Source: Actinomycetes bacterium
Lineage (GTDB): Bacteria; Actinomycetota; CALGFH01
Length of the DNA stretch: 28,280 bases
Assembly: GCA_030146615.1 (NCBI GenBank)
Contig: JASLBL010000394.1
Coordinates: 1 to 28,280 of the forward strand
Reading direction: 5' to 3'
This document shows, piece by piece, positions 22,604-28,280 of the stretch. Numbering within the stretch: the first letter of the stretch is position 1; each line of letters starts with the position of its first letter. The translations under genes were made by a program, and so were the position numbers. The notes beneath the pieces are model-generated. The model was not told where the DNA came from. It saw nothing but the letters and a program-made list of their open reading frames with translations, and did no database searches.

Positions 22604-23970
22604 CCGTCACCGCCGTCCGCAAGGATCCCCAGGCCCTGACCATGACCATCGATGCCGAGTTCGACGCCTCGCCGGAGCGAGTGTGGCAGCTCTGGGCCGA
22701 TCCGCGTCAGCTCGAGCGCTGGTGGGGCCCGCCGACCTACCCCGCCACCTTCACCACCCACGACCTGGCGCCGGGCAGCCGCGTCGAGTACCACATGACC
22801 GGTCCCGAGGGCGACCAGCCGCACGGCTACTGGGACATCGTCGAGGTCAACCCGCCGCGGTCGCTCGTGTTCCAGGACGGCTTCGCCAACGACGACGGCT
22901 CGCCCAACACCGATCTCCCGCGCACGACCGCCCGGGTCACGATCGAGGAGATCGGCAGCGGACGGACGCGGATGTCGATCCAGAGCCGCTTCCCCAGCAC
23001 CGAGGCGATGGAACAGGTCCTCGCGATGGGCGTCGAGGAGGGCCTGCAGCAGGCCATCGTGCAGATCGACGCCATCCTGGCCGAGGACGCCGCGTCGTCG
23101 ACCACGTTGACGACCCACACCCTGGACGTGCCCGGGGCCACGCTGACCTATGACGTTCGGCGCAACGACACCAGCACCGAGCCGATCCTGTTGCTGATCG
23201 GTTCACCGATGGGCGCCGGCGGCTTCGGCACGCTGTCGCAGCACTTCTCCGACCGCACCGTTGTGACCTACGACCCACGCGGCGTCGAGCGTAGCGTGAA
23301 GACCGATGCAACCAGCCCGGTGACGCCCGACGTTCACGCCGACGACCTGCATCGGCTCATCCAGGCGATCGGTGGGGCGCCGGTCGACCTCTTCGCCAGC
23401 AGCGGTGGCGCGGTCAACGCACTCGCCCTCGTGTCCAGGCACCCGGAGGACGTGCGGACGCTCGTCGCGCACGAGCCGCCGCTCGCCGCGATCCTGCCCG
23501 ACCGCGAGCACGCGATGGCGGCCATCAGCGCGGTCCAGGAGACCTACCAGCGCAGCGGCTGGGGCGCCGGGATGGCCCACTTCATCGCCGTCAGCAGCCA
23601 TCAGGGACCGTTCACCGCCGAGATCGCCGGCCAGCCGGGGCCCGACCCGGCCATGTTCGGCATGCCGGCCACCGACGACGGCTCGCGCACGGACCCACTG
23701 CTCGGCCAGAACCTGGTCACCAGCACCTCCTACGAGCCCGACTTCGACGCCCTGGGGTCGGCGTCGACACGGATCGTCCTGGCCGCCGGCGAGGAGTCCG
23801 AGGACCAGATGGCGAGCCGTGGGGCCTTCGCCGTCGCCGAGCGGCTTGGCACCAGGCCGGTGATGTTCCCGAGCCATCACGGCGGCTTCCTCGGCGGCGA
23901 GTACGGCCAGCCCGGCCAGCCGGACGCCTTCGCGGCCAAGCTCCGCGAGGTCCTGGCGGCCAGGGCATGA
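22600..23970 (+). CDS. SRPBCC (AHSA1-like) domain fused to an alpha/beta hydrolase
   Basis: 456 aa with two domains. Residues about 13-163 are an SRPBCC/AHSA1-type ligand-binding fold: IDAEFDASPERVWQLWADPRQLERWWGPP, GYWDIVEVNPPRSLVF and EEGLQQAIVQIDAIL at the C-terminal helix. Residues about 170-456 form an alpha/beta hydrolase: LLLIGSPMGAGGF, YDPRGVERS, nucleophile motif ASSGGA with Ser268 and a late His in SHHGGF. The junction (ASSTTLTTHTLDVPG) is short and in frame, with no internal ribosome binding site or start seen. Usually these are separate neighbouring genes. ATG 22600 overlaps the ArsR stop (ATGA) and has AAGGAGG upstream. Substrate unknown. Confidence 0.9.
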   Translation: MTVTAVRKDPQALTMTIDAEFDASPERVWQLWADPRQLERWWGPPTYPATFTTHDLAPGSRVEYHMTGPEGDQPHGYWDIVEVNPPRSLVFQDGFANDDGSPNTDLPRTTARVTIEEIGSGRTRMSIQSRFPSTEAMEQVLAMGVEEGLQQAIVQIDAILAEDAASSTTLTTHTLDVPGATLTYDVRRNDTSTEPILLLIGSPMGAGGFGTLSQHFSDRTVVTYDPRGVERSVKTDATSPVTPDVHADDLHRLIQAIGGAPVDLFASSGGAVNALALVSRHPEDVRTLVAHEPPLAAILPDREHAMAAISAVQETYQRSGWGAGMAHFIAVSSHQGPFTAEIAGQPGPDPAMFGMPATDDGSRTDPLLGQNLVTSTSYEPDFDALGSASTRIVLAAGEESEDQMASRGAFAVAERLGTRPVMFPSHHGGFLGGEYGQPGQPDAFAAKLREVLAARA

Positions 23971-24602
23971 GCAACGCGAGGACGAACATGCAGCTCACCG
24001 TCACGACCTTTCTCTCGGTCGACGGCGTCTACCAGGGCCCGGGCGGTCCGGACGAGGATCGCAGCGGCGGCTTCGACCGGGGCGGCTGGCTCGTCCCTCA
24101 CTTCGACGAGGCGACCGGCCAGTTCATCGACGAAGTGTTCGGCCAGGTGGACGCGTTCCTCCTCGGCCGGCGCACCTACGACATCTTCGCCGCCTCCTGG
24201 CCGAACGCCACCGATCCGAACGACACGGTGGCCAACCGACTCAACACGCTGCCCAAGTACGTCGCCTCGACCACGCTCAAGGACCCGCAGTGGGCCAACA
24301 CCACGGTGCTCGAGGGCGACCTCGCCTCCGCTGTCCGGGAGCTCAAGGATCGCGAAGGGCGCGAGCTCCAGGTGCACGGCAGCGGCGCGCTCGTCCGATT
24401 CCTGCTCGACAACGACCTCGTCGACCGCCTCAACCTGCTGGTGTTCCCGGTGATCGTCGGCGCCGGCCGGCGCCTCTTCCCGGACCAGGGCATCGCGACG
24501 GGCCTGGCGCTGGACGAGTCGCGGACCACGCTCTCCGGTGTGACGATCTCGGTGTATCGGCCCACCGGGCGCCCCGAGTTCGGAACGGCCGAGGTGACCT
24601 GA
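23967..24602 (+). CDS. RibD-C/DHFR-like reductase 1
   Basis: 211 aa protein of the dihydrofolate reductase-like (RibD C-terminal) family. Strands VTTFLSVDGVYQGPGG at the start, FLLGRRTYDIFAASWP (NADPH-site helix, about residues 60-75), VHGSGALVRFLLDNDLVDRLNLLVFPVIVGAGRRLF. These are NADPH-dependent reductases of unknown substrate, frequent in Actinomycetota. ATG 23967 overlaps the preceding stop by 4 bases; a second ATG 23988 (MQLTV) after GAGGA is an equally good start and would give the usual N-terminus. Confidence 0.9.
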   Translation: MSNARTNMQLTVTTFLSVDGVYQGPGGPDEDRSGGFDRGGWLVPHFDEATGQFIDEVFGQVDAFLLGRRTYDIFAASWPNATDPNDTVANRLNTLPKYVASTTLKDPQWANTTVLEGDLASAVRELKDREGRELQVHGSGALVRFLLDNDLVDRLNLLVFPVIVGAGRRLFPDQGIATGLALDESRTTLSGVTISVYRPTGRPEFGTAEVT

Positions 24603-24661
24603 TCCCGGCTCGTCAATCGCCCTTTCCACGCCAAGTAGCTCTGGGCGAAGAGGAGCCGGCA

Positions 24662-25330
24662 ATGTCGAAGGTGATTGCCGACATCACCATGTCGCTGGAC
24701 GGCTACGGGACCGGACCGCCCGCCGACTCCCAACACGGGCTCGGAGACGTCGACGAGCTCCACACCTGGGTCGCCGAGCAGGACCCGGTCGACACCGAGA
24801 TCCTCGAACAGATCGCCGCGACCACCGGTGCCGTGGTCATGGGTCGGCGGCTGTTCGATATCGTCGACGGGCCCAATGGCTGGACCAGGGACATGGGGTA
24901 CGGCGCGCAACAGGCGGCGACGCCTCCCTTCTTCGTCGTCACCCACTCGCCACCGCAGCACGTCCGGCTGGAACAGGAGCTGGGCATGCGATTCACGTTC
25001 GCGAACGATCTGACGACCGCAGTCGACCAGGCTCGGACCGCCGCGACCGATGGTCACGTCGTCATCATGGGCGGTGGGGACGTCATCGGCCAGGCGATCG
25101 AACAGGGTCTCGTGGACGAGCTCCACCTGCACCTCGCACCGCTGCTGCTCGGTGGCGGAACACCGCTGTTCCGGGCGGGCACGCGCCTACGCTATCGCCA
25201 ACGTGACGTCCGCCCTTCGAGCAACGCCGTCCACCTCACCTACGAGCGGATCAGCGCCCAACCTGTAGATGGCGACGTCGTGACGTGGTCGGAGATCTCA
25301 CCGGCGCCTCGGGGCAGTGGCGGAGCCTGA
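24662..25330 (+). CDS. RibD-C/DHFR-like reductase 2
   Basis: 222 aa, a distant second member of the same family as the gene before it: KVIADITMSLDGYGTGPP, VVMGRRLFDIVDGPNGW, IMGGGDVIGQAIEQGLVDELHLHLAPLLLGGGTPLF. ATG 24662 has GAGGAG upstream; it starts 59 bases after the first copy, probably in the same operon. The two copies are clearly diverged, not a recent duplication. The stop is 3 bases from the convergent stop of the membrane protein gene, leaving no room for a terminator between them. Confidence 0.9.
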   Translation: MSKVIADITMSLDGYGTGPPADSQHGLGDVDELHTWVAEQDPVDTEILEQIAATTGAVVMGRRLFDIVDGPNGWTRDMGYGAQQAATPPFFVVTHSPPQHVRLEQELGMRFTFANDLTTAVDQARTAATDGHVVIMGGGDVIGQAIEQGLVDELHLHLAPLLLGGGTPLFRAGTRLRYRQRDVRPSSNAVHLTYERISAQPVDGDVVTWSEISPAPRGSGGA

Positions 25331-25333
25331 CGG

Positions 25334-26416
25334 CTACCGGGTCGGTGGCGTGGACGACGCGGTGGAGGCGGCGGGTATCGGCCCAAGGCGGCGCAGCCCG
25401 TCGGCGGCGAGCCTGGCCAGCGGCACCCCCACGGCCAGGACCGCGAGGGCTTCCACGGCGCCCAGGACCAAGAGGGCGGAACGCTGCCCGCCGGGGGTGA
25501 CCCCGAAGTAGTCCAGCAGCGATACCACCCGGAGGCCGAACACGGCCACGGCGAGCAGCGCCAGGGCCAGCGTCCACGACGGCGCGCGGTCCCCCCGTCC
25601 TAGGGCCGGACCGGCCAGGTGGGCCACGGCCGCGCCCACCAGGGTCAGGCAGTACAGACCAGGCCAGTCCAACAACACCCAAGGGTTGGTCGGCCGCACC
25701 AGCAGCGAAAGACCCAGGAGCACGGCGACGGCGACCACGAGCGCGACCAGCCAGGGCCGGCGCCGCACCGGTGGGGCGTCGTGGTGGAACGCTGCCAGGG
25801 CGAGGACCAGCAGCGCGTTCAGCAGCAGGTTGGCCCAGGCCGTGAGCACCAGCGGCGCCGTCCCGGCGACCAGGTCCACGGTCACCGAGATCGTGGTCGC
25901 TGCGGCAGGCAAGAGCGCGAGAGACGCGAGGAGCTGGGCGGCGCGCCGGTGCCCTAGGAGCAGGCCAACATAGGCCGGCAGCCACAACAGCCCGGCGATG
26001 CTCGATACGGTGTGCCATGCGCTCAGGGGTATGGCGGGGGCCCAGTCGGCCGGGGGGGCCGGCAGCCATCCGATCCTTCCGGCCAGCCACAGCGTCGATC
26101 CGGCGTCGATCGTCGCCGCGGCGGCGTGGACGAGCAGCCCCATCAGCGCCGCCAACCGCACGGCCTGGCCCCAGGCCACAGAGCGGGGTGGCGCGCCGGT
26201 GGCGCCCAGGCGCAACCGGATCGCCAGGGCGGCGACGCTGGCCACCTCCGACCAGCTCGGGCGGCCGAAGTCGGCGAGGTACTCGGCGGCCTCGGCGTCG
26301 TCGGTGTCCATGCTCGCCAGGAAGGTGGCCACCATGTCCTCCTCCCACACCTTGCGGTAGGAGGCGGGCAGCAGCGTTCGGAGCACCAGCCGGTACCGCT
26401 GCTCCAACCGGTTCAC
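25334..26416 (-). CDS. Multi-pass membrane protein of unknown function, PadR-coupled
   Basis: 360 aa. A cytoplasmic N-terminal segment of about 80 residues (LEQRYRLVLRTLLPASYRKVWEEDMVATFL, then AEYLADFGRP) is followed by eight or so hydrophobic spans between about 88 and 350. The N-terminal pattern with WEEDM resembles the small domain at the start of permease-like and DUF1700/HAAS-type proteins that sit next to PadR genes. I cannot name it more precisely. Start GTG 26416 overlaps the PadR stop by 4 bases, so expression is tied to PadR. Confidence 0.82.
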   Translation of the reverse strand: MNRLEQRYRLVLRTLLPASYRKVWEEDMVATFLASMDTDDAEAAEYLADFGRPSWSEVASVAALAIRLRLGATGAPPRSVAWGQAVRLAALMGLLVHAAAATIDAGSTLWLAGRIGWLPAPPADWAPAIPLSAWHTVSSIAGLLWLPAYVGLLLGHRRAAQLLASLALLPAAATTISVTVDLVAGTAPLVLTAWANLLLNALLVLALAAFHHDAPPVRRRPWLVALVVAVAVLLGLSLLVRPTNPWVLLDWPGLYCLTLVGAAVAHLAGPALGRGDRAPSWTLALALLAVAVFGLRVVSLLDYFGVTPGGQRSALLVLGAVEALAVLAVGVPLARLAADGLRRLGPIPAASTASSTPPTR

Positions 26417-26760
26417 GCCCCACCCCCTGTGTGGGCGGCCCGCCGGACCCGCAGCTGTTGGGCGGCGGCGCGGGCGTTGGCGGCCTGGCGTTCGGCCTCG
26501 GCGACCAGGGCACGGCTGCCGGCCTCGGTCAGCCGGTAGTAGCGGCGCAGCCGGCCCTGTTGGACCTCCTCGTGGTCCAGCTCGACCAGGCCCTCGCCGG
26601 CCAGCCGGTCCAACACCCCATACAAGGTGCCCACCTTGAGTCGCACCCGTCCGTCGGAGAGTTTGGCGGCCTCGCCCACGATGCCGTAGCCGTGGCGTGG
26701 TTGGCCGGCCAGCGCGGTGAGGATGAAGAAGGCCGGTTCGGTCATCGTCCGAGTCGTCAT
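26413..26760 (-). CDS. PadR-family transcriptional regulator
   Basis: 115 aa from ATG 26760; an internal ATG at 26745 (MTEPAFF) is possible. PadR winged helix-turn-helix: EPAFFILTALAGQPRHGYGIV, LKVGTLYGVLDRLAGEGLVEL, wing GRLRRYYRLTEAG, then a C-terminal helix EAERQAANARAAAQQL for dimerisation. PadR repressors usually control themselves and a coupled membrane gene, as here. No ribosome binding site fits ATG 26760 and a TATATT box sits 7 bases upstream of it, so translation from a leaderless message is likely. Confidence 0.92.
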   Translation of the reverse strand: MTTRTMTEPAFFILTALAGQPRHGYGIVGEAAKLSDGRVRLKVGTLYGVLDRLAGEGLVELDHEEVQQGRLRRYYRLTEAGSRALVAEAERQAANARAAAQQLRVRRAAHTGGGA

Positions 26761-26766
26761 GACCCT

Positions 26767-26792
26767 AATATATCGGTAGACAAGATATCTTG
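26767..26792 (-). promoter_or_regulatory. PadR promoter -10 and palindrome
   Basis: On the minus strand TATATT (26772-26767) is a good -10 that would start transcription at about the A of ATG 26760. Upstream lies a perfect 12-base palindrome CAAGATATCTTG (26781-26792), with ATCGG (26772-26776) and CCGAT (26798-26802) as looser outer arms. This AT-rich island in GC-rich DNA fits a PadR operator. Confidence 0.55.
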
Positions 26793-26802
26793 GCATGCCG
26801 AT

Positions 26803-27210
26803 CGACAAGTGGCTGAACGGCGCACCGCACGACGCGGCTGCTTGACGCGCTGCGTTGCCTACCTGGAGCATCGTTGAGCGCTCGTGGAACCGGGAGCCGA
26901 TCTCCCGTGGCCGTGACGCCGCGGTCTATGCCCTCCGCGATGGCGGGTCGTGCACCGCTACCGGCGCCCGGGCCCACCGATTGCGGGATGCGATGGCAGT
27001 CAGATCGGGTGCGTCGTCTATCCAGTGGCTCCCGTTGGCTGAGTAGCGCCTGGTGGAACGACATGAAGAAGGACATGCCGGCCGCTTCACCCGACTCAAC
27101 GAGGTCCAGGTCCTCGGCGTGGTCGACAACCACCCGACTCCCCGGCGCCGCCCGCGCTGGTGCGAGGAAGCTGACGCGAGCACCGTAGATGGCTGGACGC
27201 ACAGGGGTCG
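26803..27210. other. Stretch without a recognisable gene
   Basis: About 400 bases with only fragmentary open frames on both strands and no ribosome binding site, domain or repeat that I can recognise. A minus-strand frame in this stretch contains RVVVDHAEDLDLVESGEAAGMS and FFMSFHQALLSQ, which looks protein-like but matches nothing I know. It may be a decayed gene. Confidence 0.3.
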
Positions 27211-27247
27211 CAAAGGACCTCCCCAAGCGGATCCGGGTGGTCCTTTG
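27211..27247. repeat. Strong inverted repeat (hairpin or cruciform)
   Basis: Perfect 9-base arms CAAAGGACC (27211-27219) and GGTCCTTTG (27239-27247) around a 19-base loop that itself holds the palindrome CGGATCCG (27228-27235). There is no T-run on either side, so it does not look like an intrinsic terminator. A further short palindrome, GGACCC-C-GGGTCC, follows at 27263-27275. Confidence 0.6.
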
Positions 27248-27442
27248 GCTGAGAAAGAAGCAGGACCCCGGGTCCCTACAAGGCCCGGGGCCCGACTACG
27301 CGGCCCCCCCGAAGCCCCCTCCGCAACAGCCATCTTCCACCACTTAGAGTGAACAGGCAACACCAAACGGGGCGTAGCAAGAAGGTACGGCGTTCGGGGG
27401 TCGCGAACTGGGTGACGTCCTGTCAGATTTTGTTGTTACCGA

Positions 27443-27492
27443 CTCGGCGCGCCGAGAGGTTTTGGCCCCCCCGGACTGACCGGCGCGCCGAG
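27443..27492. repeat. Direct repeat of a palindromic 12-mer CGGCGCGCCGAG
   Basis: CGGCGCGCCGAG occurs at 27445-27456, inside the perfect 14-base palindrome CTCGGCGCGCCGAG (27443-27456), and again at 27481-27492, 36 bases later. The spacing and symmetry could mark recombinase or regulator binding sites next to the integrase remnant. Confidence 0.5.
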
Positions 27493-27508
27493 CGGGCTTC
27501 CAACCCGC
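27492..27508 (+). other. Stem-loop resembling a tRNA-Gly(UCC) anticodon arm
   Basis: GCGGG-CTTCCAA-CCCGC folds as a 5-base stem with a 7-base loop whose sequence CTTCCAA is that of a tRNA-Gly with anticodon UCC. No D arm, T arm or acceptor stem can be found around it, so it is not a complete tRNA. It could be a piece of tRNA left by integration, or chance. Confidence 0.25.
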
Positions 27509-27770
27509 CTACGAGGCCCCCCAAGTCGTCAGCTACCGGCACCTGAGGGGGATGGCACAAGTCGATCCGATCCAGCTTGCGGCCCTTCAACGTCTCTCGG
27601 CCGCCTTCGGTCACATCGAGGTCCACGAGGCCGCCTTGACGCAACATAGGAGCGTCCGTGGGAATGACCGGTGGCATTCCCGATCCCCCCGGAGCACCTC
27701 GTCAGCCGAGGCACAGTAGCTGGGCGCAGCTGACCTGGACGACAGTCCGCCATCGGGCAGGCCACCTCCC

Positions 27771-27913
27771 GAGCACCTGCGGCACACCTTCGCGGAGTGG
27801 TTTCAGCGCGCCGGCATTCCGCGGCCGGGTTATCGACGAGCTATTGGGGCCACGCCAGCGACCGCCGCAGCGCGATCGGCCGCCACGACCGCCACGCCAC
27901 CCTCGAGATGCGG
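27771..27913 (+). pseudogene. Tyrosine recombinase (phage integrase) C-terminal remnant
   Basis: Three frames read in order give the C-terminal catalytic region of a site-specific tyrosine recombinase: HLRHTFAEWFQRAGIP (the HxLRHT box with catalytic His/Arg, from 27774), RVIDELLG (27826-27849, shifted frame) and GHASDRRSAIG...RHATLEM (from 27848, shifted again; GHAS is the second His box). The Tyr region is not clearly preserved: RHDRHATLEM stands where YRH.T is expected. Everything upstream of the HxLRH box is missing. This points to an old mobile element. Sequence 27509-27770 between the repeats and this remnant shows no identifiable gene; it contains a hairpin GGAATG-n8-CATTCC at 27661-27680. 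Confidence 0.72.
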
Positions 27914-28096
27914 CCGGGGAAGCAACTGCCAGAAGCGAGAGCCGCTGCGAAGGATCGCGGCCATCCGCAGAGCCAAGGCCCTAAAGGCGCATGTCGGAGA
28001 CCTGGGTTGTGGCGGGCAGTGGCCGCACCCGCTACCGTGGCCCGGCAGAGGTTCACGTTTTGCTTGGCAACTTGCAGGTCGAGCTTGTCCCTTGCC

Positions 28097-28122
28097 GTCG
28101 GCGTTAGAGTCGCGTCGGCGTT
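28097..28122 (+). repeat. Direct repeat in the cold-shock leader
   Basis: GTCGGCGTT is repeated at 28097-28105 and 28114-28122, a 17-base period, about 40 bases upstream of the cold-shock start. Genes of the CspA family commonly have long structured leaders, so this may be part of promoter or leader regulation. No confident -35/-10 pair is visible. Confidence 0.35.
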
Positions 28123-28160
28123 GGTCGATCCTCCGAGACGATGGAGGGAGGGACAAGTAC

Positions 28161-28280
28161 ATGACTGTTGGAACCGTGAAGTGGTTCAACGCCGACAAGG
28201 GCTTCGGCTTCATCGCCCCCGAGTCCGGCGAAGACGTCTTCGTGCATTTCAGCGCGATCCAGTCGACCGGCTACCGCTCA
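28161..28280 (+). CDS. CspA-family cold-shock protein, 3' end outside the window
   Basis: The first 40 codons are present. They show RNP1 (KGFGFI, residues 14-19) and RNP2 (VFVHF, residues 27-31) nucleic-acid-binding motifs of a cold-shock (S1-like OB fold) domain starting MTVGTVKWFN. Full members are about 66-70 residues, so over half is here. It acts as an RNA chaperone and single-strand DNA binder in the cytoplasm. GGAGGGAGGG lies upstream of ATG 28161. It reads out of the window at the right edge and is not linked to the genes on its left. Confidence 0.96.
   Translation, partial: MTVGTVKWFNADKGFGFIAPESGEDVFVHFSAIQSTGYRS

Noticed and set aside
27211..27247. Intrinsic terminator
   Set aside because: The stem is strong but no T-run follows on either strand, and no gene ends nearby.
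27481..27560. Complete tRNA gene
   Set aside because: Only an anticodon-arm-like stem-loop is present; acceptor, D and T arms could not be found.
1..28280. CRISPR array or insertion sequence ends
   Set aside because: No regularly spaced repeats and no intact transposase or matched terminal inverted repeats were seen.

Overview
The window is very GC-rich, with the strong third-position GC bias that leaves long spurious open frames opposite nearly every gene. Twin-arginine lipoprotein signals, frequent GTG starts, 4-base gene overlaps and the mix of families (PadR, MarR, ArsR regulators, PAS/SpoIIE-type phosphatase, xylitol-oxidase-type remnants, a PIN toxin remnant) point to a soil-type, probably uncultured Actinomycetota. 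No rRNA gene, complete tRNA, CRISPR array or intact insertion sequence is visible.

Left part (1-10 kb, mostly minus strand): a sugar-uptake operon reads leftwards as DeoR-type regulator, Tat-exported lipoprotein substrate-binding protein, two CUT1 permeases, then the N-terminus of a GH36 alpha-galactosidase cut by the window edge. Upstream of it lie separate minus-strand genes: a covalent-FAD (BBE-type) oxidoreductase, a short-chain dehydrogenase, a fluoroacetate-dehalogenase-like hydrolase and a LysR regulator. On the plus strand follow a small zinc-ribbon frame and a stand-alone 5'-3' exonuclease.

Middle (10-17.6 kb): a PAS-PAS-SpoIIE phosphatase is translationally coupled to an RsbW-like ATP-binding protein, a partner-switching signalling pair. 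It is flanked by a broken alditol oxidase and a broken PIN-domain toxin. Then come a quinone-oxidoreductase-like MDR protein, a small hypothetical, an orphan PASTA-domain fragment, a broken small membrane protein and an ABC-2 exporter (ATPase plus permease) divergent from a MarR regulator whose probable operator overlaps its own start codon.

Right part (17.6-26.8 kb): a tight four-gene minus-strand operon encodes an ArsR-rhodanese fusion, an MBL-pseudorhodanese-rhodanese protein (CstB-like layout), an MFS transporter and a signal-less PhnD-type binding protein; it looks like a reactive-sulfur sensing and handling unit and is the most interesting system here. After a methyltransferase remnant, a plus-strand operon carries a second ArsR, an SRPBCC/alpha-beta-hydrolase fusion and two RibD-C/DHFR-like reductases. 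A PadR regulator with a coupled multi-pass membrane protein follows on the minus strand.

The last 1.4 kb has almost no intact gene: a frameshifted tyrosine-recombinase C-terminus, palindromic repeats, a strong hairpin and a tRNA-anticodon-arm-like stem-loop suggest an old integration site. It ends with the 5' part of a CspA-family cold-shock gene. In total at least five broken genes are visible, so the window is rich in decaying accessory genes between intact operons.
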